A DNA stretch of 35,069 nucleotides from the IMG/VR virus record IMGVR_UViG_3300042332_001574, positions 1 through 35,069 of that record, one strand, 5' to 3'. Under the pieces are notes generated by a model. It searched no databases. It worked only from the letters and a program-made list of their open reading frames with translations, and was not told the DNA's origin. Shown one piece after another: positions 21,419 to 30,327 of this stretch. The translations under genes were made by a program, and so were the position numbers. Origin of the DNA: a virus. Every line of letters starts with the position of its first letter. Within the stretch, counting starts at the first letter, position 1.

Positions 21419-22881
21419 CAGGATTGAGGCGGCGGAGACCCTGCCGATGGCATTAGGAGGGAGGGGTCGATGCCGGCCGCGGCGCATTGCTCCTGGGCAA
21501 ACTTGAGTTCCGCGACCCTCTGCTTGATCTGGTCCTGCCACGTCTCGCCCTGCTCGCCGTATTCCATGGCCCATGTGGTGAGGCCGGTCTCGAGTCGGCT
21601 GCGCTGGGCGGCCGCGTCGCGGCCTTCGTCGATGGTGACGCTGCGCGGGTAGTTGATGGCATGCCGCCACCACCGAGGGTCCTTGGGCCGTGGGACCTGC
21701 CGGGTGCGGATGGCATACTCGACGCGGCGGATGTAGTCGACGACGGCGAAGCCCACCTGCTTGTCGAGCCATGTGAGCCGCCACTCCTGCGCTTGACGGA
21801 GCACAAAGCGAACCCCGGGGCCGGTGAGCTTGTCGAGCATGAACAGCAGCTCCACCGGGACCCCGAGGCCCATGGCGATCTGGGCGTAGATGTCGTTCTT
21901 GATAGCCGCCTGCGACGGGAAATCGCGGCCGTCGGTGAGCGCCTTGATCGAGGCGCCTGGCGGGAGATTGGCAATCTCGCCCCGGTCGACGACCTCGTTG
22001 ATCTTCCGCGGGATGCTGGCAGATGCCGGAACCCCGGGCATGGGCCGGGTGCCGCCCTCGGCCAGATTGTCGATGCGGCTTTTGCCCGAGAGCGGATTGA
22101 TGTCTGCCACAACGGCTCCGGCCTGACGCTCGACGACCAGCCCGAAGAGGCCGTGGACTTTCAGGATCTTGCGGAGGTCGTTGTCGATTTCCCGGTAGTC
22201 GAGGATCTGACTGATCGCGTGGATGAGGGCCGGGGTCCCGCGCGTCGATGAGTGGGTCTCGTAGTTCGCGAAGAGGTGGGCCGCGGCGGCTGGAATGACG
22301 ACATCGGAGCCGGAGGACGATTCCGAGCGGATGTTGTAAGCGAGGTGGCGGTAGTTGGGGCCGAGGCGGACGCCGTCGCTCCATTCGTCGCCTGCGCCAC
22401 GCGTCGGATTGTCGACGAGAGCAGACTCGACCGCCACCACGATGGGCGCGCCGGTGGCATCGGTGGCATGGACTGCTAGCATGTCCCCGTCGCGGAATGT
22501 GCTGAAAAGGGCATTGGTCAAAAACTCGGCAGCAGTGAATTTCCCGGTGGCGTCGTAGGCTCCCGGCCTGCGCTCGTAGGTCTCGGTCCACCACTCCTGC
22601 AGGGCAGCATTGAAAACCGGATCGGTGGTGGCTGGGCGGATGCTGATGGATCCGACCCATCGGGCGAGGTCGCGGGTGGCCTTGCGCGCCGGCGGGATGT
22701 TCCACGCTGCCCACTGGGATCGGCGGCGGGCTTCGCGACGGGTGTATTCCTTGAACTGCTGCTTTCCCGAGAGATTCGGGAACCAGATGTATCCGCGATC
22801 CTGCGAGTCGTCGGCCGAGGCGATGCCGGACGTCCATGCCGCAGGGGCAATCTCTTCTGCGATGTCGGATGGTGGGGTCAT
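21418..22881 (-). CDS. Portal protein, lambda family
   Basis: This 487-aa protein forms the dodecameric DNA channel at one capsid vertex. Family features include an early RREARRRSQWAAWNIPPARK stretch (about 48-67), a region with EWWTETYERRPGAYDATGKF (about 93-112) and the LVDNPTRGAGDEWSDGVRLG loop. The MGLGVPVELLFMLDKLTG helix-loop and a final Gln/Ala helix are also typical of lambda gpB-type portals. It overlaps the gpW-like gene by ATGA and precedes the protease, as in lambda. Confidence 0.85.
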   Translation of the reverse strand: MTPPSDIAEEIAPAAWTSGIASADDSQDRGYIWFPNLSGKQQFKEYTRREARRRSQWAAWNIPPARKATRDLARWVGSISIRPATTDPVFNAALQEWWTETYERRPGAYDATGKFTAAEFLTNALFSTFRDGDMLAVHATDATGAPIVVAVESALVDNPTRGAGDEWSDGVRLGPNYRHLAYNIRSESSSGSDVVIPAAAAHLFANYETHSSTRGTPALIHAISQILDYREIDNDLRKILKVHGLFGLVVERQAGAVVADINPLSGKSRIDNLAEGGTRPMPGVPASASIPRKINEVVDRGEIANLPPGASIKALTDGRDFPSQAAIKNDIYAQIAMGLGVPVELLFMLDKLTGPGVRFVLRQAQEWRLTWLDKQVGFAVVDYIRRVEYAIRTRQVPRPKDPRWWRHAINYPRSVTIDEGRDAAAQRSRLETGLTTWAMEYGEQGETWQDQIKQRVAELKFAQEQCAAAGIDPSLLMPSAGSPPPQS

Positions 22882-23165
22882 TGGATGCGTCGGAAGGAGA
22901 AGTCGACTCCGGAATTGACCGGGCTGCGCACGAGATCAGGATTTGCCCCGGTGGAGGATTGCTTGAGGTAATCGAGCGCGGCATTGCAGTCCTCGATGAT
23001 CTGGCCTGCGTTCTCGATGCTGATGGTCATCGAGGAGCCCTCGTAGTTCCGGGTGGTGGTGCCGCCTTCCATGCGGACATCGAGGGCCACCTTGCGGATG
23101 CCCGCAATGTCCTCGGCGGAGTAGGTTTCCGCGAGAGCGCGGACGGTGGAGGGATCGGCTGGCAT
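22878..23165 (-). CDS. gpW-like head-tail joining protein
   Basis: This 95-aa protein lies between large terminase and portal, the place of lambda gpW. It has an N-terminal helix (STVRALAETYSAEDIAGIRK), a basic beta hairpin (VRMEGGTTTRNYEGSSMTIS) and a second helix (GQIIEDCNAALDYLKQSS), the alpha-beta-beta-alpha order of gpW. It is about 25 residues longer than gpW because of a C-terminal extension. The start is fixed by a TTGAC-N16-ATG element; the next gene overlaps by ATGA. Confidence 0.7.
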   Translation of the reverse strand: MPADPSTVRALAETYSAEDIAGIRKVALDVRMEGGTTTRNYEGSSMTISIENAGQIIEDCNAALDYLKQSSTGANPDLVRSPVNSGVDFSFRRIQ

Positions 23166-23186
23166 GTCCTTTGCGGGCGGGGTCAA
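23163..23186 (-). promoter_or_regulatory. TTGAC-N16-ATG element, copy at the gpW-like start
   Basis: TTGAC (23186-23182) contains the stop codon of the large terminase gene. After 16 bases ending GCAAAGGAC comes ATG (23165-23163). Confidence 0.7.
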
Positions 23187-25213
23187 ACCTGCGTTTGCTC
23201 GTCCTGCTCGACGGCATGGATGAGGACGAGGCCGTACTTGAGGAGGTCGGCCATGTCGTTGGGGCGCGCGGCGTTGCGCTTCCGCCATCGCAGCTCGCGG
23301 ACGTTGCCCTTGTTGGGCTTGTCGTAGAAGTGCTCCATGTTGCCAATCTCGGCGAGGATGTCGTCTGGCGTGTCGATGGGCAGATGGATGGCGGGCCGGG
23401 TGCTCCGGCCGTCGGCGGCCTTGGCGATCCGCTCGATGTGCAGCTCGTGCTCCCAGTGGTCGGCCTTGATGCCGATGAGGCGGACAAGGCATGCCTCGCC
23501 GAAGGCGGTGCGGCCCTGATATTCCTTGGTCCATCGGGGAGAGACCCGAGCCATGCGGTCGGTCGCGGCGGACCGCCCGCGGATGCCGACCCACCGGGTG
23601 GATCCGCCATGCGTCGACCCGCCCATGGCTGCGAGGAAGCCGGTCACGAGGTCCTCCCGATACCCGGTGTCGATGCAGGCGATGGCGACGGTCCACGGAT
23701 TGTCCGGGTCGTCGCGATCCTTGAACGGCCGGGCCTCGATGACGGATGGGAGGTCCTCGAGTTCCGGGACCGTCCCCCAGTCGAGGACCCATTCGGATCC
23801 GTCCCACCCGGCGGCAAAGATCGCCCATTTCACTTCGCCGATCTGGCCGACGTCATTCCCCTGCCCCCGCTGCACGTCGGCGGTGAGGCCGAGGAAGCGG
23901 ATCTCTGCGGAATTGAGCGGGATGGTGAGTGCTGGCTGACCATCCCACTTGAGTCGGCGGTACCCTCGGCGGAGCTTGGCGACAGCTTCGTCCGCGGGCC
24001 GCTTGGTCTGGTAGCGCGCGAACGGGCGGCCGAGGAACTCGGTGTGGAAGGCTTTGATGCTGGCCTCCGATCCAGCCTCGCTGGCATCGATGAAGGCATT
24101 GGCAATGGCTCCCCAGCGTCGGGACGCGAAGGCTTGATTCAGCAGGGAGGAAACCGCGAGGGAGCGATGCGCGACGGCGGGACTGAGGTTCTGGGCGACG
24201 AACCGGCGGCGGGCGATCATGTCGCCCTTCGCGGATTCGTCGATCCGTTCTTTGCAGCCGGCGCATTCGTAGTAGGTCTCGGTGAGAACGCGGTCGCGAT
24301 TCCACACCGGGCGCGAATCGGCCTCGGCGAACGGGAGGGATTCCTTGCAGTGGCCGAAACGCAAACCTTCGAAGACCAACTCTTGCCAGTGGCCACAGTG
24401 GGGACATGGAACCTCGCAGCGCTCCTGCGTCCCTCGGAGGTAGGAGGAATGGATGACGGTCTCGCGAGTCACCACCGGGACGCGGCGGCCGGTGATGGGG
24501 TCCTCCTCGTAATCGAGGGCGTCGTCCGGAGTGGAAAACGCGAGGAGGCGGGCGTCGTCGTCGCCGGTGATCCGGCCCTCGAGGAGGGTGAGGGACGGCA
24601 TGCCATCGATGAGGTCGTGCTTCGCCACTTCGTCCGCGATGCTGATGGAGGCTGGCTTCGAGATGAATTCGGAAGCGGACTGGCCACCCCCGAGGTAAAG
24701 GGTCCCTCGGGAGTACCGGAGGGCCATGGCAGTGGAGGTCTTTTCATTCCGCTCGGCGCGCAGCTCCGGGTATGCGTCGAGGACTGGCGAGAGACGGTCG
24801 CGGGCAAAGTCGCGGGCCTGCTGCCGGCAGTCGGTCACGAAGATCATGTTGCCGCCTCGATACCTTGCCCACCAGGCCAGCCCATGGAGGGCGATGGATG
24901 AGCAGCCGGACTGGGAGTCTTTGATGACGCAGGCGGTGCGGTTTCTGATCGGTCGCTTCGAGCCGTCGGCAAAGACGACTTCGGTGGTCGGCTCGCGGAG
25001 GAATTCGAAGACCCAGTCGGCGAGGACAGAGAACTGGGAGAATTCCCAGACCTTCCCGGCGGCTGCAGCCATGCGGTTGTGCTGGGCCGGGATCGGGAGT
25101 CGGTGGCCTTCGACCCAGTCCCGGATGCGGGGCTCAGGCTCGAGGACAGGATGCGAGCGGATCAGTTCGATCCAGCTGCCCACCAGGCCGAGATGGATGC
25201 GCCGGTCGCTCAT
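23183..25213 (-). CDS. Terminase large subunit, GpA family
   Basis: This 676-aa motor packages DNA into the prohead using ATP and cuts the concatemer. The N-terminal ATPase shows a GpA-type P-loop variant (KDSQSGCSS, about 98-106) and a Walker B-like ISIADE (D194, E195). Two Cys pairs (CPHCGHW and CAGC) mark the zinc-binding insertion common in GpA terminases. The C-terminal RNase H-like nuclease carries acidic residues in GLTADVQRGQG and ACIDTGYRED. GpA terminases usually cut at cos sites. It overlaps the upstream gene by ATGA. Confidence 0.92.
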   Translation of the reverse strand: MSDRRIHLGLVGSWIELIRSHPVLEPEPRIRDWVEGHRLPIPAQHNRMAAAAGKVWEFSQFSVLADWVFEFLREPTTEVVFADGSKRPIRNRTACVIKDSQSGCSSIALHGLAWWARYRGGNMIFVTDCRQQARDFARDRLSPVLDAYPELRAERNEKTSTAMALRYSRGTLYLGGGQSASEFISKPASISIADEVAKHDLIDGMPSLTLLEGRITGDDDARLLAFSTPDDALDYEEDPITGRRVPVVTRETVIHSSYLRGTQERCEVPCPHCGHWQELVFEGLRFGHCKESLPFAEADSRPVWNRDRVLTETYYECAGCKERIDESAKGDMIARRRFVAQNLSPAVAHRSLAVSSLLNQAFASRRWGAIANAFIDASEAGSEASIKAFHTEFLGRPFARYQTKRPADEAVAKLRRGYRRLKWDGQPALTIPLNSAEIRFLGLTADVQRGQGNDVGQIGEVKWAIFAAGWDGSEWVLDWGTVPELEDLPSVIEARPFKDRDDPDNPWTVAIACIDTGYREDLVTGFLAAMGGSTHGGSTRWVGIRGRSAATDRMARVSPRWTKEYQGRTAFGEACLVRLIGIKADHWEHELHIERIAKAADGRSTRPAIHLPIDTPDDILAEIGNMEHFYDKPNKGNVRELRWRKRNAARPNDMADLLKYGLVLIHAVEQDEQTQV

Positions 25214-26070
25214 GCCACGAGGAGGTCTTTGATGGTATCAGGTGATGCCGCGAATGCCGACCGGACGGCCTCGACGGCCACGTCCCGCGGGACGTGCGGA
25301 ACCAGCCCAGCCACAATGGACTGGGCGAGCGCCGGAAGGAACCGGACGAGGGCGGAGTTGACCTCGGCAGGATCGAGCAGCTCCCGCATTTTCTCGGCCC
25401 GGGACCGCTGCATGATCAGCAGCTCCGATGCCTCAGACCACCGGCGGCGATGCACTCCCTGCGCAGCCTCGGATTCCCCGGTCGCGACCGCCTGCAGGTA
25501 GCGCTGATGCAGCCGGGCCTCGTCATCCTGCAGCCTCGCGATGACGGACCGAGTCGAGAGATCAACCTCTGGCGCATCAATGACCGGAGGTGGCGGAGGA
25601 GGAACCGGATCGGCGACGGCCGCCGCGGGAGCCGGGGCCGATTGCGCCGGCGGAGCCGAGGCCCGCGCGGCAGCCTCGATCAGAATCTCAGGGACGGCAT
25701 GCTTGAGATGCCCAGCCTCGCGCATCTGCTGATACCAGAGGATCATTTGCTCCGGATTGCCCAGCGGGGCCGGGATGCCTTGTTCCGCGCCCAGCTTCCG
25801 CCAGCGCTGCAGCCGACGCTCGACGGCGAGCGAGCGCTCCTCGCAATACAGATGCAGGTAGGCAGCCGTACCGCGGACATGCGCCGCGCCCGGCTCGAGC
25901 CGAAACCCATCCGCCGGAGCCGGGTCGGCCACAGGTCCAGCCGAGCGGTCGACCAGCTCGAGATACCGCGCCCACTCGCGCGTGTCCGGTAGGACCTTGC
26001 CACGACTGACCAGAGCCTCGAGGGCCCGCAGCTCAGCAGCCTCCCGCGGAGACAGAGTCGATTGATCCAT
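25210..26070 (-). CDS. Probable terminase small subunit
   Basis: This 286-aa protein is called from position (first gene of the late operon, overlapping the large terminase by ATGA) and composition. It has a helical N-terminal region (1-70), an Arg/Trp-rich helical segment (EERSLAVERRLQRWRKLGAE), and an Ala/Pro linker (about 136-165). A C-terminal coiled coil (about 175-230) and final helical domain follow. The NPEQMILWYQQMREAG stretch may be a DNA-binding helix pair. It is longer than most small subunits. No sequence signature is decisive. Confidence 0.6.
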   Translation of the reverse strand: MDQSTLSPREAAELRALEALVSRGKVLPDTREWARYLELVDRSAGPVADPAPADGFRLEPGAAHVRGTAAYLHLYCEERSLAVERRLQRWRKLGAEQGIPAPLGNPEQMILWYQQMREAGHLKHAVPEILIEAAARASAPPAQSAPAPAAAVADPVPPPPPPVIDAPEVDLSTRSVIARLQDDEARLHQRYLQAVATGESEAAQGVHRRRWSEASELLIMQRSRAEKMRELLDPAEVNSALVRFLPALAQSIVAGLVPHVPRDVAVEAVRSAFAASPDTIKDLLVA

Positions 26071-26091
26071 GCCCTATGCGCGCCGCGTCAA
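26068..26091 (-). promoter_or_regulatory. TTGAC-N16-ATG element, copy at the first late gene
   Basis: TTGAC (26091-26087) is followed by 16 bases ending GCATAGGGC and the ATG at 26070-26068. It is the only copy that does not follow another gene directly. Confidence 0.7.
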
Positions 26092-26611
26092 ACGGCACGA
26101 CGACAAAGCCGACAGAAACTTTTCCGGATTCCGGCGCGCCGTTTGATCGCGGGTCGGGAAACTCGCGTCGCATAAACCCCGCGCAAAAGATTCCTTTGCC
26201 CGCCGGGCCCCGACATGTCCCGACGCCCTGCCCGACCGTCCTTGAGGAATCCGACAAAATGCAGACCTGAAGAACGTCCTTTCGCGTTTTTCTCGGATTC
26301 AATGCTTTCTGGATTATCTCAAGAGTAGGTTCACAGGTCTGAAAGGACTGCATATGTATTCATTCTAAGGGGATTGCGGGCCAGAATCTTGCGAACCTGC
26401 ATCGAACCTCTGCACACCTTGGCCCCCCATGCGCATCATGCGCCGACCGCTCGGCGCGTCGATTTGCCGCTTCCGATCCGCAAAACCGCACACCTGTCAG
26501 ACGTCCGCGAACCTCGCACCACACCGAGGGAACGGGAGGTCTGCAGGCAAAGGAAAGGGCACCCAGATCGCCCTGAGTGCCCCTGCTACCCGCCGACGGC
26601 CGTCGCCGCCT
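26071..26611. other. 541-bp non-coding region between early and late operons
   Basis: I see no believable gene here. It holds two nested inverted-repeat pairs: GAATCCGA/TCGGATTC (26247-26254, 26293-26300) and CAGACCTG/CAGGTCTG (26262-26269, 26334-26341). It also holds an 8-bp palindrome GACATGTC near 26212-26219. GCATATGT near 26350 is also found in the switch region at 712-719. An A+T-richer patch at about 26275-26375 is the best place for the late promoter on the minus strand. The site directly upstream of the terminase genes is also where cos would be expected. Confidence 0.5.
26546..26582 (-). terminator. Terminator after the helicase gene (end of early operon)
   Basis: On the minus strand GGGCAC-T-CAG pairs with CTG-G-GTGCCC (26582-26557), followed by TTTCCTTT. 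It lies about 30 bp after the helicase stop. Confidence 0.7.
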
Positions 26612-28354
26612 CTACTGGCGCACGCACGAGTAGGTCGCCTGCCGCGCCCCCTCCCGGCTCCCGAACTGGTAGTTCCGGCCCATGCTGTCCACGAACATCA
26701 GCCCATTCACCAGCCGCTTCAGCACGCTGCCGAACCTCGTCGCCATCGGCCGGTCGAGGAAGGCCGCAGCCTGTTCCCTCTTGTCTTCGGCCGTTGGATC
26801 CCGGCGCACCACATCCCCGTCCTCGTCAGTGTGCTCCACCGGCTTCCATCGGCCCTTCCCGGCATCGAGGTCACGGTAGACGTCATCCCATGTCCCGAGG
26901 GCCTCGACGAAGAGCCCGGCCTTCCGCGCAATCGGCACCAGATCCGCCAGCTTGATGGCATGCACCTGCCGACCTTCGACCAGCTGATCGAGCGCCCGCT
27001 TCGCCAGTTCCCGCGCATCGGCCAGCAGCGGATTCCCTTGGATGTCCGCGGGCTTCTCCGTCGGGTCCCCCAGGACGGCATGCACCACGATCCGCGGCAC
27101 CACCCGGCACCACCCTTCGAATGATCCAATCTTCCGCGCCAGCTGTGCCGGCCGCAGCTGCTCCATGATCTCCGCATTGCGCACCAGTGCCCACAGCGAC
27201 GCCAGAATGCGCGCCCGGTTGGCATCATCGGCCAGCCACTCCTCCGTCATGTCGATCGCATCATCAGGCAGCGTCCGCTGATCGTACTGGACTGGTTGGA
27301 ACAGGTCACACACAAGCGACCTCCGGAAAAGGTCATCGGTGAAGCTCAACTGATTCCCCGTCACTAGCGTCACCCCACGCAGAGGAACGGAGAACCGATC
27401 CTTGCCCCCCATCACCCGCCCCGACCACCTTGAGCTCGTGATCCATCCGTTCAGCAGGCCACTCTTCAGCAGCCCCGACTGATCATCGAAAAACAGGTAC
27501 GGCGCGAAGTCCTGCGCGGCACTGTCCAGTTCCTTCTTGAAGTCCTCCACCCTCTCCCACCAGGCGCTTACGGCCGCCCCGCCGAAGACCGGGATCAGGC
27601 ACATCTGCGCCAGCCTCGTCTTCCCGCTCGCCACCTGATTCGCATTCCAGACGAACATCGGAGGCCGCGCCCCTGCCGGCATCATCCCCATGCAGAAAAC
27701 CGTCAGCATCCCCGAGATGTGCACCGCTCGGCTCCGCTCTGGATCGCCGAACGGAAAGTACTTCAGCATCTCGAGGAGGAACGACCGCGCTTCGTCCGCA
27801 TCCATTTCCTCATCGTAGTCCAGCCCAGCCCGCAGGGTGAAGATGCCAGACTCCGCATCATACCCCGGCTGCAGGAGGACCACCGAGCCATCCCCGCGCC
27901 GCACTGGCAGCTTTACCGGATTGATCCCATTGATGATCGGAATCTTGCAGCGGAACGCATCGCTCGCGAGGATCTCCTCGGCCTTCTGACGGTTCAGGGA
28001 GACGAACTTCTTCTCCCCGTGGGACGTCTTCCAGAATGAGACCCAGTCATCCACCCACGACACGAACCTCGCGGACTTCATCAGCTGAAACCGCCCCGTC
28101 CCCTCATCGACCGTCACCAGTTCCTCACCAGCCCGGTACAGGCCGGAATGCCTCAGATGCTGCGCCAATGCATGCGCCAACTCACCGACCCGGTCGCCGA
28201 GGTAGATTTGAGGGACAGCCTGCTCGATGTCCTTGGGCAGTTCGACTCCCGCGTCGGCCATGTAGCTGCTGAGGTGTTTGACGGCCTCAGCGACCTCGGG
28301 CGGGAGTTGTTTCTTGCGGGCATCATGCGGCGGTTGATCGGGACTCTGACTCAT
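26612..28354 (-). CDS. P-loop replicative helicase (primase-associated)
   Basis: This 580-aa ATPase has a Walker A box NANQVASGKT (about 237-246), a Walker B FFDD (288-291), a sensor-like VTGNQLSF and an arginine-finger candidate in FRRSLVCDLF. This layout resembles helicases paired with RepB/PrimPol primases in phages and plasmids. The N terminus (1-130) is helical and may contact the primase. It overlaps the upstream primase gene by 32 bp, so the two are made together. Unwinding at the phage origin is the likely role; family assignment within P-loop helicases is uncertain. Confidence 0.7.
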   Translation of the reverse strand: MSQSPDQPPHDARKKQLPPEVAEAVKHLSSYMADAGVELPKDIEQAVPQIYLGDRVGELAHALAQHLRHSGLYRAGEELVTVDEGTGRFQLMKSARFVSWVDDWVSFWKTSHGEKKFVSLNRQKAEEILASDAFRCKIPIINGINPVKLPVRRGDGSVVLLQPGYDAESGIFTLRAGLDYDEEMDADEARSFLLEMLKYFPFGDPERSRAVHISGMLTVFCMGMMPAGARPPMFVWNANQVASGKTRLAQMCLIPVFGGAAVSAWWERVEDFKKELDSAAQDFAPYLFFDDQSGLLKSGLLNGWITSSRWSGRVMGGKDRFSVPLRGVTLVTGNQLSFTDDLFRRSLVCDLFQPVQYDQRTLPDDAIDMTEEWLADDANRARILASLWALVRNAEIMEQLRPAQLARKIGSFEGWCRVVPRIVVHAVLGDPTEKPADIQGNPLLADARELAKRALDQLVEGRQVHAIKLADLVPIARKAGLFVEALGTWDDVYRDLDAGKGRWKPVEHTDEDGDVVRRDPTAEDKREQAAAFLDRPMATRFGSVLKRLVNGLMFVDSMGRNYQFGSREGARQATYSCVRQ

Positions 28355-29504
28355 GGGGAACTTGGGAAACTCGCAGCACCGGCAGCGACTGGATCGGAGT
28401 CCAATCGGCCAATGGATTCAGGTAGAGCAGCCGCTGCATGCGGGGCTCCGGAAATGGTTGGTATCCTCCCTCTCGGCCTTCCTTGCCGCGCCGCAGGCAG
28501 CCCGGCAGGCGCGTCAAACGCACCGCCGAGAATACCCCCTTGTCCGCTCCCATCCTTGTCAGGACAGGCTTGAGGTAGTCCCTCAGCAGATCCCAGTTGG
28601 CCTTGCTCTGCGCATCGACGCGCACCAGGGCATGCACCGAGCGACCGCCAGACGTGTACAGCGCCACGATCCGCAGCGGCATCTGCACCAGCAGATTCAG
28701 CCACGCCTCCTCGATGCCCTCCTCGTCACTCTCGACGACCATGTGACGCCACGACGCCACCGAGGCCGCCGACCTCCTTGAAAACTTCTCGCCGGACGGA
28801 TGCCACTGCCCGTCCACCGGTTGCCCCAGCCACCAGACCCCGCAGCGCGCGGAAACGATCGCCCGCGGCGTTTCATCCATGCCGCCCAGCCACCGCGCCG
28901 GCTGCCCCTTCCGGTCTCCCAGCTCATACCATCCCCGCCGCTCCACATCCTGCGCACGCCAATAGATGTACTGCCCCTGCGATCGCTCCGAGGTAAAAAC
29001 GAGTGCCTTGTCCCCGGTGAGCAGGACCTCATCGAGGAAGCGCCCGGGAGTCAGGCCCACCGGATCCACCAGCGACCGCTGCGCCAACCACCGCGCGCCG
29101 ATCTTCACGGGCCGCTGCTCGCGCTGCAGCGCTTCCGGATCGTACTCCCTCCAGTTCCGCGCATCCTCGATGGACGTGCCCGGGACGGCCGCCGCCGCGG
29201 CCACCGAGGCCTTCTCGCTCCGCCCCTTGCTGTCGATCCGGTCGCCCAGCAGATGCCCGCGAGGATGCTTGTGAGCGCAGGAATTCGCCTGCTTCAGCTT
29301 GTGCTCGAGTTCCTTCGTCGACCACCGCGGCTGGCACCGCTCGTTGTACTCGAGCAGGAGCGACCACGCAGCCGACCACTCGAGCGCGAAGCCGTGGATG
29401 AGCGCGCCGGCCACCTTGAAGGTCGCCGTATGGCCGCCGGAGCCGCTCACAGCAGCATCCATCCGCGCCATGTACTTCCGCGCTCTTTCCACGACGTCGC
29501 TCAT
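28323..29504 (-). CDS. RepB/PrimPol-type primase
   Basis: This 393-aa protein is predicted to prime phage DNA replication. The N-terminal part (about 5-75) has the helical layout seen in plasmid and phage bifunctional primases (ARKYMARMDAAVSGSGGHTA, then RCQPRWSTKELEHKL). The C-terminal half shows archaeo-eukaryotic primase features: an acidic VVESDEEG, the SGGRSVHALVRVDA box with its His, and VRLTRLPGC. ATG 29504 is chosen because it overlaps the nuclease stop by ATGA. With the helicase it forms a compact replication pair like those of plasmids. Confidence 0.75.
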   Translation of the reverse strand: MSDVVERARKYMARMDAAVSGSGGHTATFKVAGALIHGFALEWSAAWSLLLEYNERCQPRWSTKELEHKLKQANSCAHKHPRGHLLGDRIDSKGRSEKASVAAAAAVPGTSIEDARNWREYDPEALQREQRPVKIGARWLAQRSLVDPVGLTPGRFLDEVLLTGDKALVFTSERSQGQYIYWRAQDVERRGWYELGDRKGQPARWLGGMDETPRAIVSARCGVWWLGQPVDGQWHPSGEKFSRRSAASVASWRHMVVESDEEGIEEAWLNLLVQMPLRIVALYTSGGRSVHALVRVDAQSKANWDLLRDYLKPVLTRMGADKGVFSAVRLTRLPGCLRRGKEGREGGYQPFPEPRMQRLLYLNPLADWTPIQSLPVLRVSQVPHESESRSTAA

Positions 29505-29911
29505 TTCGTCTTCCCTTTCTCGTCTGTTGCTTCGGCAAACCCATTTTGGATCATCCACCAGGCCACGGAATACCCGTCAGAAGTCCAGCAGTCCGCGAGG
29601 CTGCGCCCGAAGCTGTCCGCCTTCTGAGTTTTGATGATGAGGCGGTTTCCAAAGCTCGCCAAATGCAGCGCGAGGAAGTTGCGGGCCTGCTGTCCGGCCG
29701 CCTTGCTTGGCCCCTTCATTTCAGGGGCGTCTATCCCGAGGATGCGGATCGTCTTCTTGCTCCAAATGGAATCGCCCCGGTCGACCATGGCCTCGAAGGT
29801 GTCCCCGTCCACGACCCGCAGCACTTCAGCGCGGTAGTGGTAAAGTTTTCCCACGAGGCTCGTGTCCATTTTTCCATCGGCCTCAGTGATGGAGTCTGAC
29901 CCCTTGCTCAT
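29501..29911 (-). CDS. Staphylococcal nuclease-like (thermonuclease) protein
   Basis: This 136-aa protein belongs to the SNase/thermonuclease OB-fold family, which cuts DNA or RNA with calcium. The catalytic set is visible: D35 and D37 in RVVDGDTFE, R56 in KTIRILGIDAPEMKG with D61 and E64, and R103 in DSFGRSLAD. There is no signal peptide, so it would act in the host cytoplasm, perhaps on host DNA or recombination intermediates. It lies between a DUF6378-like gene and the primase, with ATGA overlaps on both sides. Confidence 0.88.
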   Translation of the reverse strand: MSKGSDSITEADGKMDTSLVGKLYHYRAEVLRVVDGDTFEAMVDRGDSIWSKKTIRILGIDAPEMKGPSKAAGQQARNFLALHLASFGNRLIIKTQKADSFGRSLADCWTSDGYSVAWWMIQNGFAEATDEKGKTK

Positions 29912-30327
29912 GGCTGCCCTCCCTTCTTCGCTTCCGACTCGATCCCGAGGGCCTCGTAGGCCACCAGATCGACCATGGAATCCCGATGGCCCGGAGACGT
30001 CTGCAGCCGCGCCCGCTTGACGCATACCATGAATCGCCAGCCCTGCGTGTCACTCAGCTCAATGCCAGTCTCCTCCTTGAAAAGCCGCACGATCTCCGGC
30101 ATCGACCGCTCACGGCCACGCTCCGGATCGTACTCCCTTCCTCGAGCCTCAAGCGCCGCCAGCGCATCGCGCAGCAGGCCCTCGGCTGTGACTTCAGATT
30201 GCAGCTCATTCAAATGCTTTGCGCACCGCACGGCCATCCCGTCCCCGTCACCGCAGCCGCACGGCTTACTTTCGCCACTATATGGCGGCCCCCAGCACCA
30301 CTGGTCCGTCTCCTCGCCAGCACTCAC
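29908..30327 (-). CDS. DUF6378-like phage protein
   Basis: This 139-aa protein has a short Cys-rich head (CWGPPYSGESKPCGCGDGDG). A helical domain follows, of a type common in phages: RGREYDPERGRERSMPEIVR, LSDTQGWRFMVCVKRARL and DSMVDLVAYEAL. It matches my recollection of DUF6378, function unknown. GTG 30327 is chosen because GTGA overlaps the upstream stop; the Cys-rich head is then included. Confidence 0.65.
   Translation of the reverse strand: MSAGEETDQWCWGPPYSGESKPCGCGDGDGMAVRCAKHLNELQSEVTAEGLLRDALAALEARGREYDPERGRERSMPEIVRLFKEETGIELSDTQGWRFMVCVKRARLQTSPGHRDSMVDLVAYEALGIESEAKKGGQP

Noticed and set aside
22878-23828. A 316-codon minus-strand frame over the terminase end
   Set aside because: Only its last 95 codons (from 23165) form the gpW-like gene. 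The upstream part is out of frame with the terminase and low in complexity.
23171-24901. A 576-codon open frame on the plus strand
   Set aside because: It is antisense to the large terminase, whose family motifs are clear.
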